NCBI GenBank assembly: GCA_028280945.1
Contig: JANQKV010000052.1
Span: 1-39,068, forward strand
Direction of reading: 5' to 3'
DNA length: 39,068 nucleotides
Source: Opitutaceae bacterium
GTDB lineage: Bacteria > Verrucomicrobiota > Verrucomicrobiia > Opitutales > Opitutaceae
Shown here piece after piece: positions 15,669 through 24,198 of this stretch. The translations under genes and the position numbers were made by a program. The notes below the pieces were generated by a model. That model was not told the DNA's origin and searched no databases. It was given only the letters and a program-made list of their open reading frames with translations. Positions within the stretch are counted from its first letter, which is position 1, and each line of letters starts with the position of its first letter.

Positions 15669-17581
15669 GATGTTTTGTCAGTTGATGGACTAACCGTGAA
15701 TACGGTGAGACCCGACAGCTTTCGCTGCGGAGCTGGAAATGCGTAGGACGCGAGGAACCCGACGATCATGCAAGTGGCAACTGCGGCCGGGTTAAGCAGA
15801 ATGGGACTGATGACCGGGCGCAGCAGCAGGGCCACCGCGATGCTGGCGGCGGTGCCGCACAGCGCGCCCTGCCAATTCGCCCGCTTGGTGAACAGGCCGA
15901 GCGCATAGGTGCCGGCAAAGCCACCTCCCAGGACCGCCGTCAGTTGCAGCATGGCATCGAACATCGATTTGATGTCGAAGAAGGAAAAGAGCACGGCCAC
16001 CGCGGTGCTGATAATACCTGACGCAATGGTGACGAAATAAGCGAGTTTGAGGCTTTTTTCCGGGGAGGCTTTCTTGGAGAGCCGCTCGTAGAAGTCCACC
16101 GAGGTGAGAGTCGCCACACTGTTGAGGCCGCTGGAGAGCGTTGACATCGACGCCGCAAAGAGGCCTGCGATGATCAGTCCGGTAATGCCGATCGGCAACT
16201 CGGCCGCGATAAACACGGGAAAGGTGGCATCGGTGTCGATCAGGGGATTCAGGCGTTCGGGATTTGATTTGTAGAAGGCGTAGAGGGCGGTGCCGATTCC
16301 GTAGAAGATGAAACTGCCGGGAATGATGGCGGCCGCCAGGGTCAGCACCGAAGACCGGGCTTCCTTATCGTTACGTGTGGCCAGCACCCGCTGCATCATG
16401 ATCTGCTCCTTGGGCCAGGTGGGAATATCCGTCAGCACAACCAAAATGATGGCCCAAACCGTCGGTGTGGCAAAGTCCCACGTAAAATCGAACAGGTGGG
16501 CTTTGTTGTCGGTCTGCGTGATGTCGATGATGCCTCCCAGGCCACCGTCCACTCCGGCGATGATGTAGCCGATCGCGAACAGGGCGCCTCCGAACATTAC
16601 GAACACCTGAATCACGTCGGTCCATATCACCGCTTTCATGCCGCCGACCAGGGTATAGAGTGTGGTCACGACGCCCATGAGCACGATGCACATCACCACA
16701 TCCGCACCCGTGACGCTCGCTATCGCGAGGGCTGGAAGGTAAAGCACCACGCTGAGCCGACCGACGAGTTGAAACAAAATGGTGAGTCCACTGCTCATCA
16801 ACCGAATCGACGGATGGAAACGGATTTCCAGATAGTGGTAGATGGAGATCAGATCCAGTCGCCGAATGACCGGAATGATTTTGTAGGCCACGATCAGCAG
16901 GCCAAAGATACCAATGCACTGTTGGGAGAGGTAGAGCCAGTCGGTGCGGAAGGAAAGAGCGGGAATCGCAATGAAGCTGATGGCACTCGTGCCGGTCGCA
17001 TACAGGCTGAGGCCGGCCGCCCACCAAGGTATGTCACGACCCGCCAGGAAGTAGTCGGTCGTCGACCCCGCGTTGCGCTTCTCTCGATTGTAGCAATACC
17101 ATCCGACCCACAGCATGCCGAGCAAGTAGGCTACGATCAGCACCCAGTCGAAGAGCGGCAGAGAGGCATCGTTGGGTATGATTTCCACCGCCTGATCACC
17201 CGCGCTGGTGCGCACCAAAAAACCGCGATCGATGGGCAGGACCTCGGTCGGTGGGGCATCGAGTTCGACGGCTCCGGCCTTCACCCAGGTATCGGTGATG
17301 GCATGGTAGGTGTAGATGGCAAATTCGCCGTCCTCTGTCTCACTCAAGCCCAGAATGAACGCTTGGCCCGAGGCGCTGGTGACATCGCCCAAGAGAGGGC
17401 GAGGCGAGGCACTGTGGCCCTCTGGCAAAGGCGTGGGCTCGGTCACCAATTCGGCCGATTCGGCCGGATCGATCGCACGGCTGGCGACCGATACCATCTC
17501 GTTTTCGGCTCGACCCGTCGACGCCAAGAGCGCGCCAAAGAGCAGCCAGGGTAGGAAGCGAAGGGGGGTAAGACGAGGCAT
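15665..17581 (-). CDS. Sodium/solute symporter (SSS family) with an N-terminal extracytoplasmic domain
   Basis: This 638-residue protein begins with a signal sequence (to about 'GRAENE', residue 27). A roughly 110-residue hydrophilic domain follows, with a kelch-like stretch ('GQAFILGLSETEDGEFAIYTYH', 'DTWVKAGAVELDAPPTEVLP'). From about residue 140 it is a typical SSS transporter with about 13-14 helices. Landmarks include 'REKRNAGSTTDYFLAGRDIPWWAAGLSLYATGTSAISF' (split here as a region at about 165-203), 'YHYLEIRF', 'GGMKAVIWTDVIQ', 'DIPTWPKEQIMMQRVLAT' and 'FAASMSTLSSGLNSVATL'. The family imports sugars, sialic acid or other small solutes with Na+. The N-terminal domain looks like a fragment of the kelch-type mutarotase propeller fused to some symporters. 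The gene leads a three-gene operon and has a 14-bp palindrome upstream. Confidence 0.92.
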   Translation of the reverse strand: MPRLTPLRFLPWLLFGALLASTGRAENEMVSVASRAIDPAESAELVTEPTPLPEGHSASPRPLLGDVTSASGQAFILGLSETEDGEFAIYTYHAITDTWVKAGAVELDAPPTEVLPIDRGFLVRTSAGDQAVEIIPNDASLPLFDWVLIVAYLLGMLWVGWYCYNREKRNAGSTTDYFLAGRDIPWWAAGLSLYATGTSAISFIAIPALSFRTDWLYLSQQCIGIFGLLIVAYKIIPVIRRLDLISIYHYLEIRFHPSIRLMSSGLTILFQLVGRLSVVLYLPALAIASVTGADVVMCIVLMGVVTTLYTLVGGMKAVIWTDVIQVFVMFGGALFAIGYIIAGVDGGLGGIIDITQTDNKAHLFDFTWDFATPTVWAIILVVLTDIPTWPKEQIMMQRVLATRNDKEARSSVLTLAAAIIPGSFIFYGIGTALYAFYKSNPERLNPLIDTDATFPVFIAAELPIGITGLIIAGLFAASMSTLSSGLNSVATLTSVDFYERLSKKASPEKSLKLAYFVTIASGIISTAVAVLFSFFDIKSMFDAMLQLTAVLGGGFAGTYALGLFTKRANWQGALCGTAASIAVALLLRPVISPILLNPAAVATCMIVGFLASYAFPAPQRKLSGLTVFTVSPSTDKTS

Positions 17582-17691
17582 GAAAACCTAGGGGGAAGGG
17601 CTGGAACGAATCATCGTCGGGGAGACGAAAACGGACCTGGGACATCGTGATCAGCATTTCTGAAATTACGAGGCTTGAGCTCACTTTTATT

Positions 17692-17705
17692 CATGAAATT
17701 TCATG
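17692..17705. promoter_or_regulatory. 14-bp palindrome upstream of the symporter operon
   Basis: CATGAAATTTCATG is a perfect palindrome about 110 bp upstream of the symporter start. Its half-site CATGAAAT is the octamer repeated at 2204 and 2214, and its core TGAAATTTCA also covers the LacI start site (1995-2004). It is a probable repressor operator. The symporter promoter itself is not clear. Confidence 0.5.
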
Positions 17706-17733
17706 GATTGTTTCAGCCGTGTTCTGGGCGGAG

Positions 17734-17767
17734 CCAAAAATGAAAAAGCGACACCGAGGTGTCGCTT
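17734..17767 (-). terminator. Intrinsic terminator of the PhyH/ferritin-like operon
   Basis: AAGCGACAC (17746-17754) pairs perfectly with GTGTCGCTT (17759-17767) around a tetraloop. In the minus-strand reading the stem is followed by TTTCATTTTT. It lies 47 bp beyond the stop of the ferritin-like gene. This is the clearest intrinsic terminator in the window. Confidence 0.85.
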
Positions 17768-17813
17768 CGAGGAAACATCGGCAGTCCGGCCGACGGGAAC
17801 AGGCTCGCAGAAA

Positions 17814-19130
17814 TCAGGCGAACATCGCCGCGATTTTTTCGCCGGTCAGGCGCTGTTCAGGCGAAAGCTGGTGCGGGGTCTTGCCACCGTGGATTTCGGC
17901 CATCTTGGCAAAGTTGGCCTGGGTGGCTTTGACGAACTCCTCGACCGGCTCGGTATGGCCGCAGAGCTTCATGATCTCGGGCAGCCACTGGTGACCGTAG
18001 CGCACGTGGTTCTGTTCATCGTTGCGGTCAAAGGCGAGGAGCGTGTCGGCTTCAAAGTCGTTGAGTTCGCGCACACGGTCCATGATGAGCGCCTTGGTGG
18101 GAAAGCTGCCGGCTTCAAATTCCATGGTCATCATCGCGTAGCGCTCCGCAGGCGGCATTTGGACCAGAATGTTATAGAGATCCAATGAGTGTTCGAGAGT
18201 CATGAGGTCCACGCCGTGCTTCGGCAACTGGCGGAAGCCGAACTGGCTGTGGCGTGACTCATCCCAAAGATGGCGGGCGAGGTCGTGATGCAGATCAAAT
18301 GGGGCCTCGAGCGTGTCGATGAAGACGGTCGAAAGGTAGTCGACCGCATCAAGTTCCATCATCAACCAGACGTAGATGAGCACGCGGATGATGCGGGCGT
18401 CGGTGTTCGGGTCCTCAAGCCAGGCGCGGACGATCGGCGTTTCTTTGGGATCCTCGCTGAACACGCTGGAACAGACCGGATAGGGAGCCCGGTTACACGT
18501 GTCGGGATGGGAGTAAGGCTGCTCGCTTTGCAGCCAAACGAAGTCGGTGGGAAGGGGAGTCACAGCCTGACCGTCCGGACGGCCGAGCGTGCCGACGGTC
18601 AGGGTCAGATGACTGCACCACGCCTCAATTTCCGGGCTGGTTTTGAGCCAGGGCTCGATCTCGGTCTGGGCGCGTTCTTCGTCGCCAATGAACTCCTCAA
18701 CCAAACGGCGTGACGGCCAGTCCGCAAGGTGGTGAGTGGCCTCCAGGTAATGGCGATACGAGTCGAGGATATAGGGTTTGATCACGCGGTAAAAGCCGGC
18801 GACCAAGGCATCGGGATCACTGGCCAAGGTGGCCTCGTGAAAGGCCCGCCAAATCTCAGGCCGAATGGTGTCGGATTTGCCAAACCCGGTCATCTCCCGG
18901 CCGCGTTCGCGCAGAAAACGACCGTGGCTGGCGCTTTCCCAAACATGCTGGCAAATCAGGTATTTCAGTTCCGGTTCACCCACACGCGGAACGGCGGTGG
19001 TGGCGCTGGCGATGAAGGCGCGCTCAAGTTCAAAGAGCAGTCGTTGCAAGCCGGCCATTTGTTGCACGGCGGCCGTGCGAAGTCCGGCTTTTGAAGTGGA
19101 TTTTTGGGAGGGTGTTTGGGTTGCAACCAT
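17814..19130 (-). CDS. Two-bundle ferritin-like (diiron-type) protein of unknown function
   Basis: This 438-residue all-helical soluble protein seems to hold two ferritin-like four-helix bundles. The second half has a complete set of diiron ligands: E259 ('LMMELDAVDY'), E291-x-x-H294 ('LWDESRHSQFG'), E337 or E339 ('MTMEFEAGSF') and E372-x-x-H375 ('NDEQNHVRYGH'). The first half shows E36, 'HVWESASHGRF' (E65, H69) and 'VEEFIGDEERAQTE' (about 144-157), which do not form a full canonical set and may be degenerate. Such proteins include oxygenases, oxidases and iron stores. The gene is 48 bp downstream of a PhyH-type Fe(II) dioxygenase gene, implying a joint oxidative step. I do not recognise a named family. 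Confidence 0.7.
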   Translation of the reverse strand: MVATQTPSQKSTSKAGLRTAAVQQMAGLQRLLFELERAFIASATTAVPRVGEPELKYLICQHVWESASHGRFLRERGREMTGFGKSDTIRPEIWRAFHEATLASDPDALVAGFYRVIKPYILDSYRHYLEATHHLADWPSRRLVEEFIGDEERAQTEIEPWLKTSPEIEAWCSHLTLTVGTLGRPDGQAVTPLPTDFVWLQSEQPYSHPDTCNRAPYPVCSSVFSEDPKETPIVRAWLEDPNTDARIIRVLIYVWLMMELDAVDYLSTVFIDTLEAPFDLHHDLARHLWDESRHSQFGFRQLPKHGVDLMTLEHSLDLYNILVQMPPAERYAMMTMEFEAGSFPTKALIMDRVRELNDFEADTLLAFDRNDEQNHVRYGHQWLPEIMKLCGHTEPVEEFVKATQANFAKMAEIHGGKTPHQLSPEQRLTGEKIAAMFA

Positions 19131-19178
19131 GGTGAGGCGGTTTGGGAGTTGCGGGTATCGAATGGGAGGCGACTCGCA

Positions 19179-20105
19179 TCAACAGATGCGACCGCGCTTG
19201 CCGGCGAGGGCGTGGCCGGGAGGGTTCGGGCCGACCCAGCGTTCGTCGATTGGTTCGGAGGCGCGCTGGTAGCGGCAATCGCTGGAGATGCGCAGTTGGT
19301 TTTCGGTCTGGTTGTCGAGCGAGGCGTGCACGAGAAACATGCCAAAAGTGAGGAAGTCGCCGGCTTCGAATTCGGTGGTGAGCCAGCGGCCGCCGAACTT
19401 GTTGCGCACGATGGGCGGGTTGTGCGAAAGGGTGCCGGTGAAGGTCCAGCCGCCGTCCTTGGCGCGGGCCACTTGCTCGGGTTTGTTCTCGCAGTAGCCG
19501 TCGACGTCGCGGAACACGTAGTTCTCGAGCAGATCCATGCGCTTGTTGGAACCTTCGAGAATCATCAGGCCGCCGAGTTCAAAAGAGATGTCGCCGTAGG
19601 GGACCCACGCTGTCATGTGGCGGTGAGTGCCGCGACCCATGTAGGGCAGATCGCAGTGGGGATTGGTTCCTTTGCCCGGCGGCATGGCGCGTAGCCAGGT
19701 GAAATCGTAGTGCCGCACGTCTTCACCGTAGAAACTGCGGTAGAAGCCGGCGAGGCGGTCGCCATAGAGCAGATCCTGCAGTGGTGCGTTGTCCTGCGAA
19801 AGCTCCGGGCGAAAGGCGGCATCGTAGTCGTCGGCCATGATGCCATCCATGGCCGGATGATCCGGATGCAGGGCTCCGGCGGCAGCCAGACGGTCGGTGA
19901 TCTCGCGGCGGGCTTCGAGCACGTTGTCGCGGCCAAGGTAACCCTTCATGTAGAGGTAGCCGTCCTCGTCGAAGCGGCGGCGCAGCTCATCGAAGTTGGT
20001 GGCGGCGCCGGAAGAGTCGCGCAGGAAGCCAACTTTGTCTTCGGCCATGTCGAGATCGTGGCCATAGGAACGCAGTTGGGGAATGGCAGGGGCGAGAGTG
20101 CTCAT
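19179..20105 (-). CDS. Phytanoyl-CoA dioxygenase (PhyH) family Fe(II)/2-oxoglutarate enzyme
   Basis: This 308-residue protein has the double-stranded beta-helix iron facial triad: H150 and D152 in 'TNPHCDLPYMGRGT' and H260 in 'TFGMFLVHASLDN'. R272 in 'QLRISSDCRYQ' is the expected 2-oxoglutarate-binding arginine. 'FDEDGYLYMKGYLGRDNV' (about 45-62) is the usual N-terminal segment of PhyH proteins. The family hydroxylates lipids, amino acids, betaines and natural products; the substrate here is not readable. No signal peptide is seen. It leads a two-gene operon with the ferritin-like gene and is divergent from an AraC regulator. Confidence 0.88.
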   Translation of the reverse strand: MSTLAPAIPQLRSYGHDLDMAEDKVGFLRDSSGAATNFDELRRRFDEDGYLYMKGYLGRDNVLEARREITDRLAAAGALHPDHPAMDGIMADDYDAAFRPELSQDNAPLQDLLYGDRLAGFYRSFYGEDVRHYDFTWLRAMPPGKGTNPHCDLPYMGRGTHRHMTAWVPYGDISFELGGLMILEGSNKRMDLLENYVFRDVDGYCENKPEQVARAKDGGWTFTGTLSHNPPIVRNKFGGRWLTTEFEAGDFLTFGMFLVHASLDNQTENQLRISSDCRYQRASEPIDERWVGPNPPGHALAGKRGRIC

Positions 20106-20137
20106 GTCAGGATGGGTGGGGGAAAAGGGGATGGGAA

Positions 20138-20157
20138 AGCACGCAGAAGCGCGTGCT
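20138..20157. promoter_or_regulatory. Dyad in the PhyH leader
   Basis: AGCACGC (20138-20144) and GCGTGCT (20151-20157) are perfect inverted arms around 6 bp, 33-52 bp upstream of the PhyH start. It could be an operator or an RNA hairpin in the leader. Confidence 0.3.
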
Positions 20158-20190
20158 GATCAAGTTACACGCGATGACGGGCGACGAACA

Positions 20191-20219
20191 TGGTTGAAAT
20201 GGGATAAGATATGTATAAT
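20191..20219 (+). promoter_or_regulatory. Predicted promoter of the AraC gene at 20230
   Basis: A perfect TATAAT -10 box lies at 20214-20219. TGGTTG at 20191-20196 is 17 bp upstream as a weak -35, and TTGAAA at 20194-20199 is a better hexamer but only 14 bp away. Initiation near 20226 would place the start only a few bases before the ATG at 20230, so the transcript may be nearly leaderless. No ribosome-binding site is seen. Confidence 0.45.
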
Positions 20220-20229
20220 TTGGTAGATT

Positions 20230-21078
20230 ATGGCGGACATAAGCACATTTCGCGACGAGCCTTGGTTGACGCAGTCATTATCAGTTGGTGAAACCACCAT
20301 CCTGGCGGCAGGAGAGGTGCGGAATGTCCGAGCCATTGACCCGGAGGCGATGCGAATTTTGGGATCGTTTGGCTTCATCTACATGGTGAATGTCGATGGT
20401 TACTACGTGGACGAGTTGGGCCATGCGTGCGATTTGCAATCGGGTGATGTGGTGTGGATCCAGCCGAACATCGCCCATGCCTACGGGCCCAAAAAGGGTC
20501 GGCAATGGACCCAGATTTACGTGGTGCTGGCGGGAGCGCAATGGGAGCAGTGGGCGAAGGCGGGGATATTGGACTCAAAACGCCCCGTCACCCGGGCAAC
20601 TCCGGTCGAGTTTTGGCGGGAGCGTTTGCACGCGACCTTTCCCAGTGATCCCGCGCCTACGCCAGCCGCGGCGATGAGAACCCTGGGCGGCACGCTGCAG
20701 GTCATGCTTGATTTGCTGGCGGCGGAATCGGAATCCCGCGAATCACCGGATGAGGCGTGGTTGGTACGCAGCCAGCGACTTTTGAGTGGGCGGCTGGGTG
20801 AGCGCAGCCCGACCCCGCAAGCGGTGGCCCGAGAGGTCGGTTTGAGTTACGAGAGCTTTCGCAAAAAATTTGGCGAGCGGACGGGGGAGTCGCCGGGCCG
20901 ATACCAGAAACGCCGGCGGATTGAGCAGGCGTGTGCGGCGATTTATCAGGGCAGCCACAGTTTCAAGGGATTGGCGGACGAGCTCGGTTTCTGCGATGTG
21001 TTTCACTTCTCCAAAACCTTTCGTCAGGTTGTTGGAGAAACTCCCTCCGACTTCCGGCGCCGCGCCCGGGGAGAATGA
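20230..21078 (+). CDS. AraC-family transcriptional regulator
   Basis: This 282-residue protein has an N-terminal cupin-like sensor region ('GYYVDELGHACDLQSGDVVWIQPNIAHAYGP', about 55-85). A linker and a C-terminal double helix-turn-helix follow (about 185-282), with 'TPQAVAREVGLSYESFRKKF' and 'GLADELGFCDVFHFSKTFRQVVGETPSDFRR' regions. The sensor histidine in 'IAHAYGP' is typical of cupin ligand pockets. It is divergent from the PhyH/ferritin-like operon across 124 bp, so that operon is its likely target. It converges on the permease gene at 21099 with a 20-bp gap. Confidence 0.9.
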   Translation: MADISTFRDEPWLTQSLSVGETTILAAGEVRNVRAIDPEAMRILGSFGFIYMVNVDGYYVDELGHACDLQSGDVVWIQPNIAHAYGPKKGRQWTQIYVVLAGAQWEQWAKAGILDSKRPVTRATPVEFWRERLHATFPSDPAPTPAAAMRTLGGTLQVMLDLLAAESESRESPDEAWLVRSQRLLSGRLGERSPTPQAVAREVGLSYESFRKKFGERTGESPGRYQKRRRIEQACAAIYQGSHSFKGLADELGFCDVFHFSKTFRQVVGETPSDFRRRARGE

Positions 21079-21098
21079 TGACACCGTGAAACGGGAGC

Positions 21099-23741
21099 TC
21101 AGTTCGAGCGGAGAGCAATGGTTGGGTCAACGCGGCAGGCGCGTCGCGTGGGGAGGTAAGCTGACAGGATCGTGACCACCACCAGCACCGTTGCCACAGT
21201 TATCAGAGTGCCGCTGTCGTGGGGTTCGATGCCGTGCAACATGCTTTCAAGAAGCCGGGAGAGAGCGAGAACCCCGGCCATACCAATCACCAGCCCGATG
21301 GCCACCAGGCGGGCGGCGTTGGAGAGCACCAAACCGGCGATGTCCTTCGATTGGGCACCCAGGGCGATCCGCACGCCGATCTCCGTGCGGCGTTGGTTCA
21401 CGTTGTGCGACATGACCCCGTATACTCCCAACACTGCCAAGAGCAATGCGACGCTTGAAAACGCGGTCAGCAGGACGAACGAAAATCTCTGGATCGCGAT
21501 CGAATTGCTGTCGTAGCGGGAAAGCGGCACCGACTCCAATTCGATCGGCAATTGGCCGTCGACAGAATGTACCGCCTTCGCGATCAGTGGCCCGGGATTG
21601 CGCGCACCCGGGCGCACTCGCACGACAACCTTGGGATTGGGGCCGGTCAGGTGTTGGCGATAGGGGACAAAGATCACGGCCGCAGGATCATCCAACATGC
21701 CTCGCCAGCGAATGTCACGGGTCACGCCCACGATCTCTCGCCATTCGCGCTCGTCGCCACCACCCACGGCCACTCTTTCACCGATGGGGTCGCTGTCCGG
21801 AAAATGCTGCCTCGCAAACTGCTCGCTGATGATCGCCACCATCGGCGTATCCTCGCGGTCTCGCTCGTCAAAATAGCGACCTTTGATCAGGCGATTTCCG
21901 ATCGTGTTGAAGTAGTCATTGGTCACCGAAGAGAGCCTTACTCGAGACAGTTGGTCGGGATCTGCGTTGGGGCGGGATTCCAACTGCAACACATAATTAA
22001 ACGAACCCCAGTAGGGCACGCCACTCGCGAACGCTGCGTGGAGAATCTCGAGCTCCTGTTCCAAATAAGGCAGAGTTCGATAAGCCATATCGATGCGCGA
22101 TTGATTGTCCGGGTAGTCCTGGGGCAGCAGACGGATTCTATCCACATAGACGACGTCGCCATCGTAACCCATTTCCGTTTCGCGCAGGTTCATGAAGGTC
22201 TGCATGAGCAGGCCTGCTCCCGCCAAGAGGATCAGCGCGAGAGAGATTTCGGAGACCACGAGCGCATTGCGGACGCGGACGCTGCTTCGGTTCTGTCCTG
22301 ATCCTGATGAACCATCTTTCAAAGCTTCTGTGAGATCGACCCGGCGTGCCTGCAACGCCGGCAGAATCCCAAAGCCGATGCCGGTGAACAACGTGATGGC
22401 GGCGCTCACCCCCAACGCCAACCCGTGGATTCCGATTTCGTTCAGGCGGGGCAAGTCCACCGGTGCCAGACTCACCAAAAAATCCAAACCGACGAACGCC
22501 AAACCGATGCCCACGATCCCTCCGATCAGGGCGATAATCATGCTTTCAGTGAGGAGTTGCTGAAAGAGTCGCTCGGAGCTCGCCCCCAAGGCCGATTTCA
22601 GCGCGATTTCTCTTTGGCGAGTATTGGCCCGGGTGAGCATGAGATTGGCGATATTCACGCACGCCACCATCAGGAGAAATCCGACGGCCCCCACCAGCGT
22701 GAGCAGCGTGGTTTTTATATGACCGACTTCAGACTCGAGCAGGGGAGTGAGGCTGATCTTCAACCCCTCCCATTGCCCGGGGTCAAAGGCGGCCAGGGAA
22801 TTTGATATCAGGCCGGTCTCTTGCACCGCCTGAGCCAAGGTGGCGTCCGGGCTCAAGCGGCCCACCGCCCGAAACAAGAACTGCGGTGTTCGGCCAAGGC
22901 TTGTCTCTGTCAAGGGGGCGAAGGCTTCGGGTTGACCGGCCCCGGGCCGAAAGTCCGGCGGCATGACCCCGATGATTGTGAAGGGTTGCAGGTTGAAGTT
23001 CACCTGCCGGCCCAGAACGTCCGTATCGCTCTCGAATTTGTTCACCCAAAGCTGATGCGTCAGGATCATCACCCGGGCTTCGGTATCCGAGTATTCCGAA
23101 GCCAGGAATGGCCGCCCGAGCATGGGTTCGACCCCCAGAAGGGAGAAGTAGTTTTCCGTTACGGCGTTGCCGTAAATCCGCTCCGGTTGTCCCGCTCCGG
23201 TGAGGTTGCCAATCCATCCGGTGTAGCCGGCCATCTCAGTGAGCGAATTTGAACGCTCGGCCAAGGCATGAAGGGTGGCGAGATTGGGAGCGAATTGGTT
23301 TTGGGCGTTGGCCCTTATCTGGCGGATGTCGACCAGCTTGCCGGAATCACGGTAGGACAGCGGTTGCAGCACCACGCTGTGAAGGATGCTAAAAATTGAA
23401 GTGCTGGCAGCGATGGCGACGGCCAGGGTTCCGACCGTCACGAAGGTGAAGCCGGGAGACTTGGTGAGTTGGCGAAGTGTTTGGCGGGCGTCGTGGAAAA
23501 CTTCTGAAAGCAGTTGGGTTCCCCAAGACTCCCGGGATTCTTCTGCATACCGATCGACTCCTCCGAACTTCATCACAGCGGCACGACGGGCTTCAGCCGG
23601 GGACATGCCGCGGGCAATGTTTTCAGCGACCATGAACTCGAGGTGCTGCTCCAGCTCGGTGTTGAGCTCACGGGAAAGCCTTTTGCTGTGGAAAAGGGCC
23701 TTCAACCAGTGGCCGAGTTCCTTTATCCATCGCAGGCTCAT
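21099..23741 (-). CDS. ADOP-type MacB/FtsX permease (unit 1)
   Basis: This 880-residue membrane protein has the architecture of the duplicated orphan permeases of Acidobacteriota and Verrucomicrobiota. An N-terminal cytoplasmic prefix (about 1-80, 'ELEQHLEFMVAENIARGMSPAEARRAAVMKFGG') is followed by TM1 near 98-120, a periplasmic MacB-type domain and a first FtsX core ('VGAVGFLLMVACVNIANLML', 'RQREIALKSALGASSERLFQQLL'). A second periplasmic domain and a second FtsX core ('LAVLGVYGVMSHNVNQRRTEIGVRIALGA') complete it. The end is 'AYLPTRRACRVDPTIALRSN'. MacB-like permeases work with an ATPase in mechanotransmission or efflux, but none is encoded nearby. The PadR gene ends 24 bp upstream, forming an operon. 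It is closely similar in design to 24304-26946. Confidence 0.9.
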   Translation of the reverse strand: MSLRWIKELGHWLKALFHSKRLSRELNTELEQHLEFMVAENIARGMSPAEARRAAVMKFGGVDRYAEESRESWGTQLLSEVFHDARQTLRQLTKSPGFTFVTVGTLAVAIAASTSIFSILHSVVLQPLSYRDSGKLVDIRQIRANAQNQFAPNLATLHALAERSNSLTEMAGYTGWIGNLTGAGQPERIYGNAVTENYFSLLGVEPMLGRPFLASEYSDTEARVMILTHQLWVNKFESDTDVLGRQVNFNLQPFTIIGVMPPDFRPGAGQPEAFAPLTETSLGRTPQFLFRAVGRLSPDATLAQAVQETGLISNSLAAFDPGQWEGLKISLTPLLESEVGHIKTTLLTLVGAVGFLLMVACVNIANLMLTRANTRQREIALKSALGASSERLFQQLLTESMIIALIGGIVGIGLAFVGLDFLVSLAPVDLPRLNEIGIHGLALGVSAAITLFTGIGFGILPALQARRVDLTEALKDGSSGSGQNRSSVRVRNALVVSEISLALILLAGAGLLMQTFMNLRETEMGYDGDVVYVDRIRLLPQDYPDNQSRIDMAYRTLPYLEQELEILHAAFASGVPYWGSFNYVLQLESRPNADPDQLSRVRLSSVTNDYFNTIGNRLIKGRYFDERDREDTPMVAIISEQFARQHFPDSDPIGERVAVGGGDEREWREIVGVTRDIRWRGMLDDPAAVIFVPYRQHLTGPNPKVVVRVRPGARNPGPLIAKAVHSVDGQLPIELESVPLSRYDSNSIAIQRFSFVLLTAFSSVALLLAVLGVYGVMSHNVNQRRTEIGVRIALGAQSKDIAGLVLSNAARLVAIGLVIGMAGVLALSRLLESMLHGIEPHDSGTLITVATVLVVVTILSAYLPTRRACRVDPTIALRSN

Positions 23742-23765
23742 GACAGGTCGTTTCGCGTCGGGGCA

Positions 23766-24101
23766 CTAAGCCTCATTAATGACGGTGTTCACTGCTGCTG
23801 AAGCCAGTTTCCAGTGCGCGATCTCTTCCTCGAGCTGGCGCGCCCCGTCCTTGGTGAGTGAATACATCTTGATGGGCTTGTTGGAATCGCCCGTTTCCCA
23901 CTTGGATTGGATGAAGGCCTTTTTTTCCAGCCGGTGCAGGGCGGGGTAGAGCGACCCTTGCTGCACGTTGAGGATGTTATCGCTGATCTGCTCGATCCGG
24001 CGGGCGATGCCATATCCGTGTTTGGGTTCGTGGGAGATCACCCGTAGGATCAACAGGTCCAGAGTGCCCAAGAGGGTATCTTTGGTTTTAGTCGGGGCCA
24101 T
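23766..24101 (-). CDS. PadR-family transcriptional regulator (unit 1)
   Basis: This 111-residue protein starts at the ATG at 24101 ('MAPTKTKDTLLGTLDLLILR'). The frame stays open to 24155, but those codons fall within the upstream dyad. The winged-helix features of PadR are complete: 'TLDLLILRVISHEPKHGYGIARRI', 'VQQGSLYPALHRLEKKAFIQSKW' and 'KMYSLTKDGARQLEEEIAHW'. PadR proteins repress adjacent genes, often permeases, and release DNA on binding small molecules. It precedes the ADOP permease gene by 24 bp. A 40-bp dyad directly abuts the start codon and is the probable operator. Confidence 0.92.
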   Translation of the reverse strand: MAPTKTKDTLLGTLDLLILRVISHEPKHGYGIARRIEQISDNILNVQQGSLYPALHRLEKKAFIQSKWETGDSNKPIKMYSLTKDGARQLEEEIAHWKLASAAVNTVINEA

Positions 24102-24141
24102 ATTTAGTAAGATATCTATGTATGTAGATAACTTACTAAAT
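24102..24141. promoter_or_regulatory. 40-bp dyad operator of PadR unit 1
   Basis: ATTTAGTAAG (24102-24111) and CTTACTAAAT (24132-24141) are perfect outer arms. TATCTA (24113-24118) and TAGATA (24125-24130) are perfect inner arms around TGTATG. Only one position per arm breaks the symmetry. The dyad touches the PadR start codon, a position suited to autorepression of the PadR-permease operon. Confidence 0.7.
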
Positions 24142-24198
24142 AAGTCAACGACCATCTTGATGATGAGCAGGCCGACGTCCTCGCAAGCGGACGGTCCC

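Noticed and set aside
24102-24155. Longer start for PadR unit 1 at 24155
   Set aside because: The extra codons coincide with the 40-bp dyad, and the family normally begins close to 'TKDTLLGTLDLLIL'. The ATG at 24101 is preferred.
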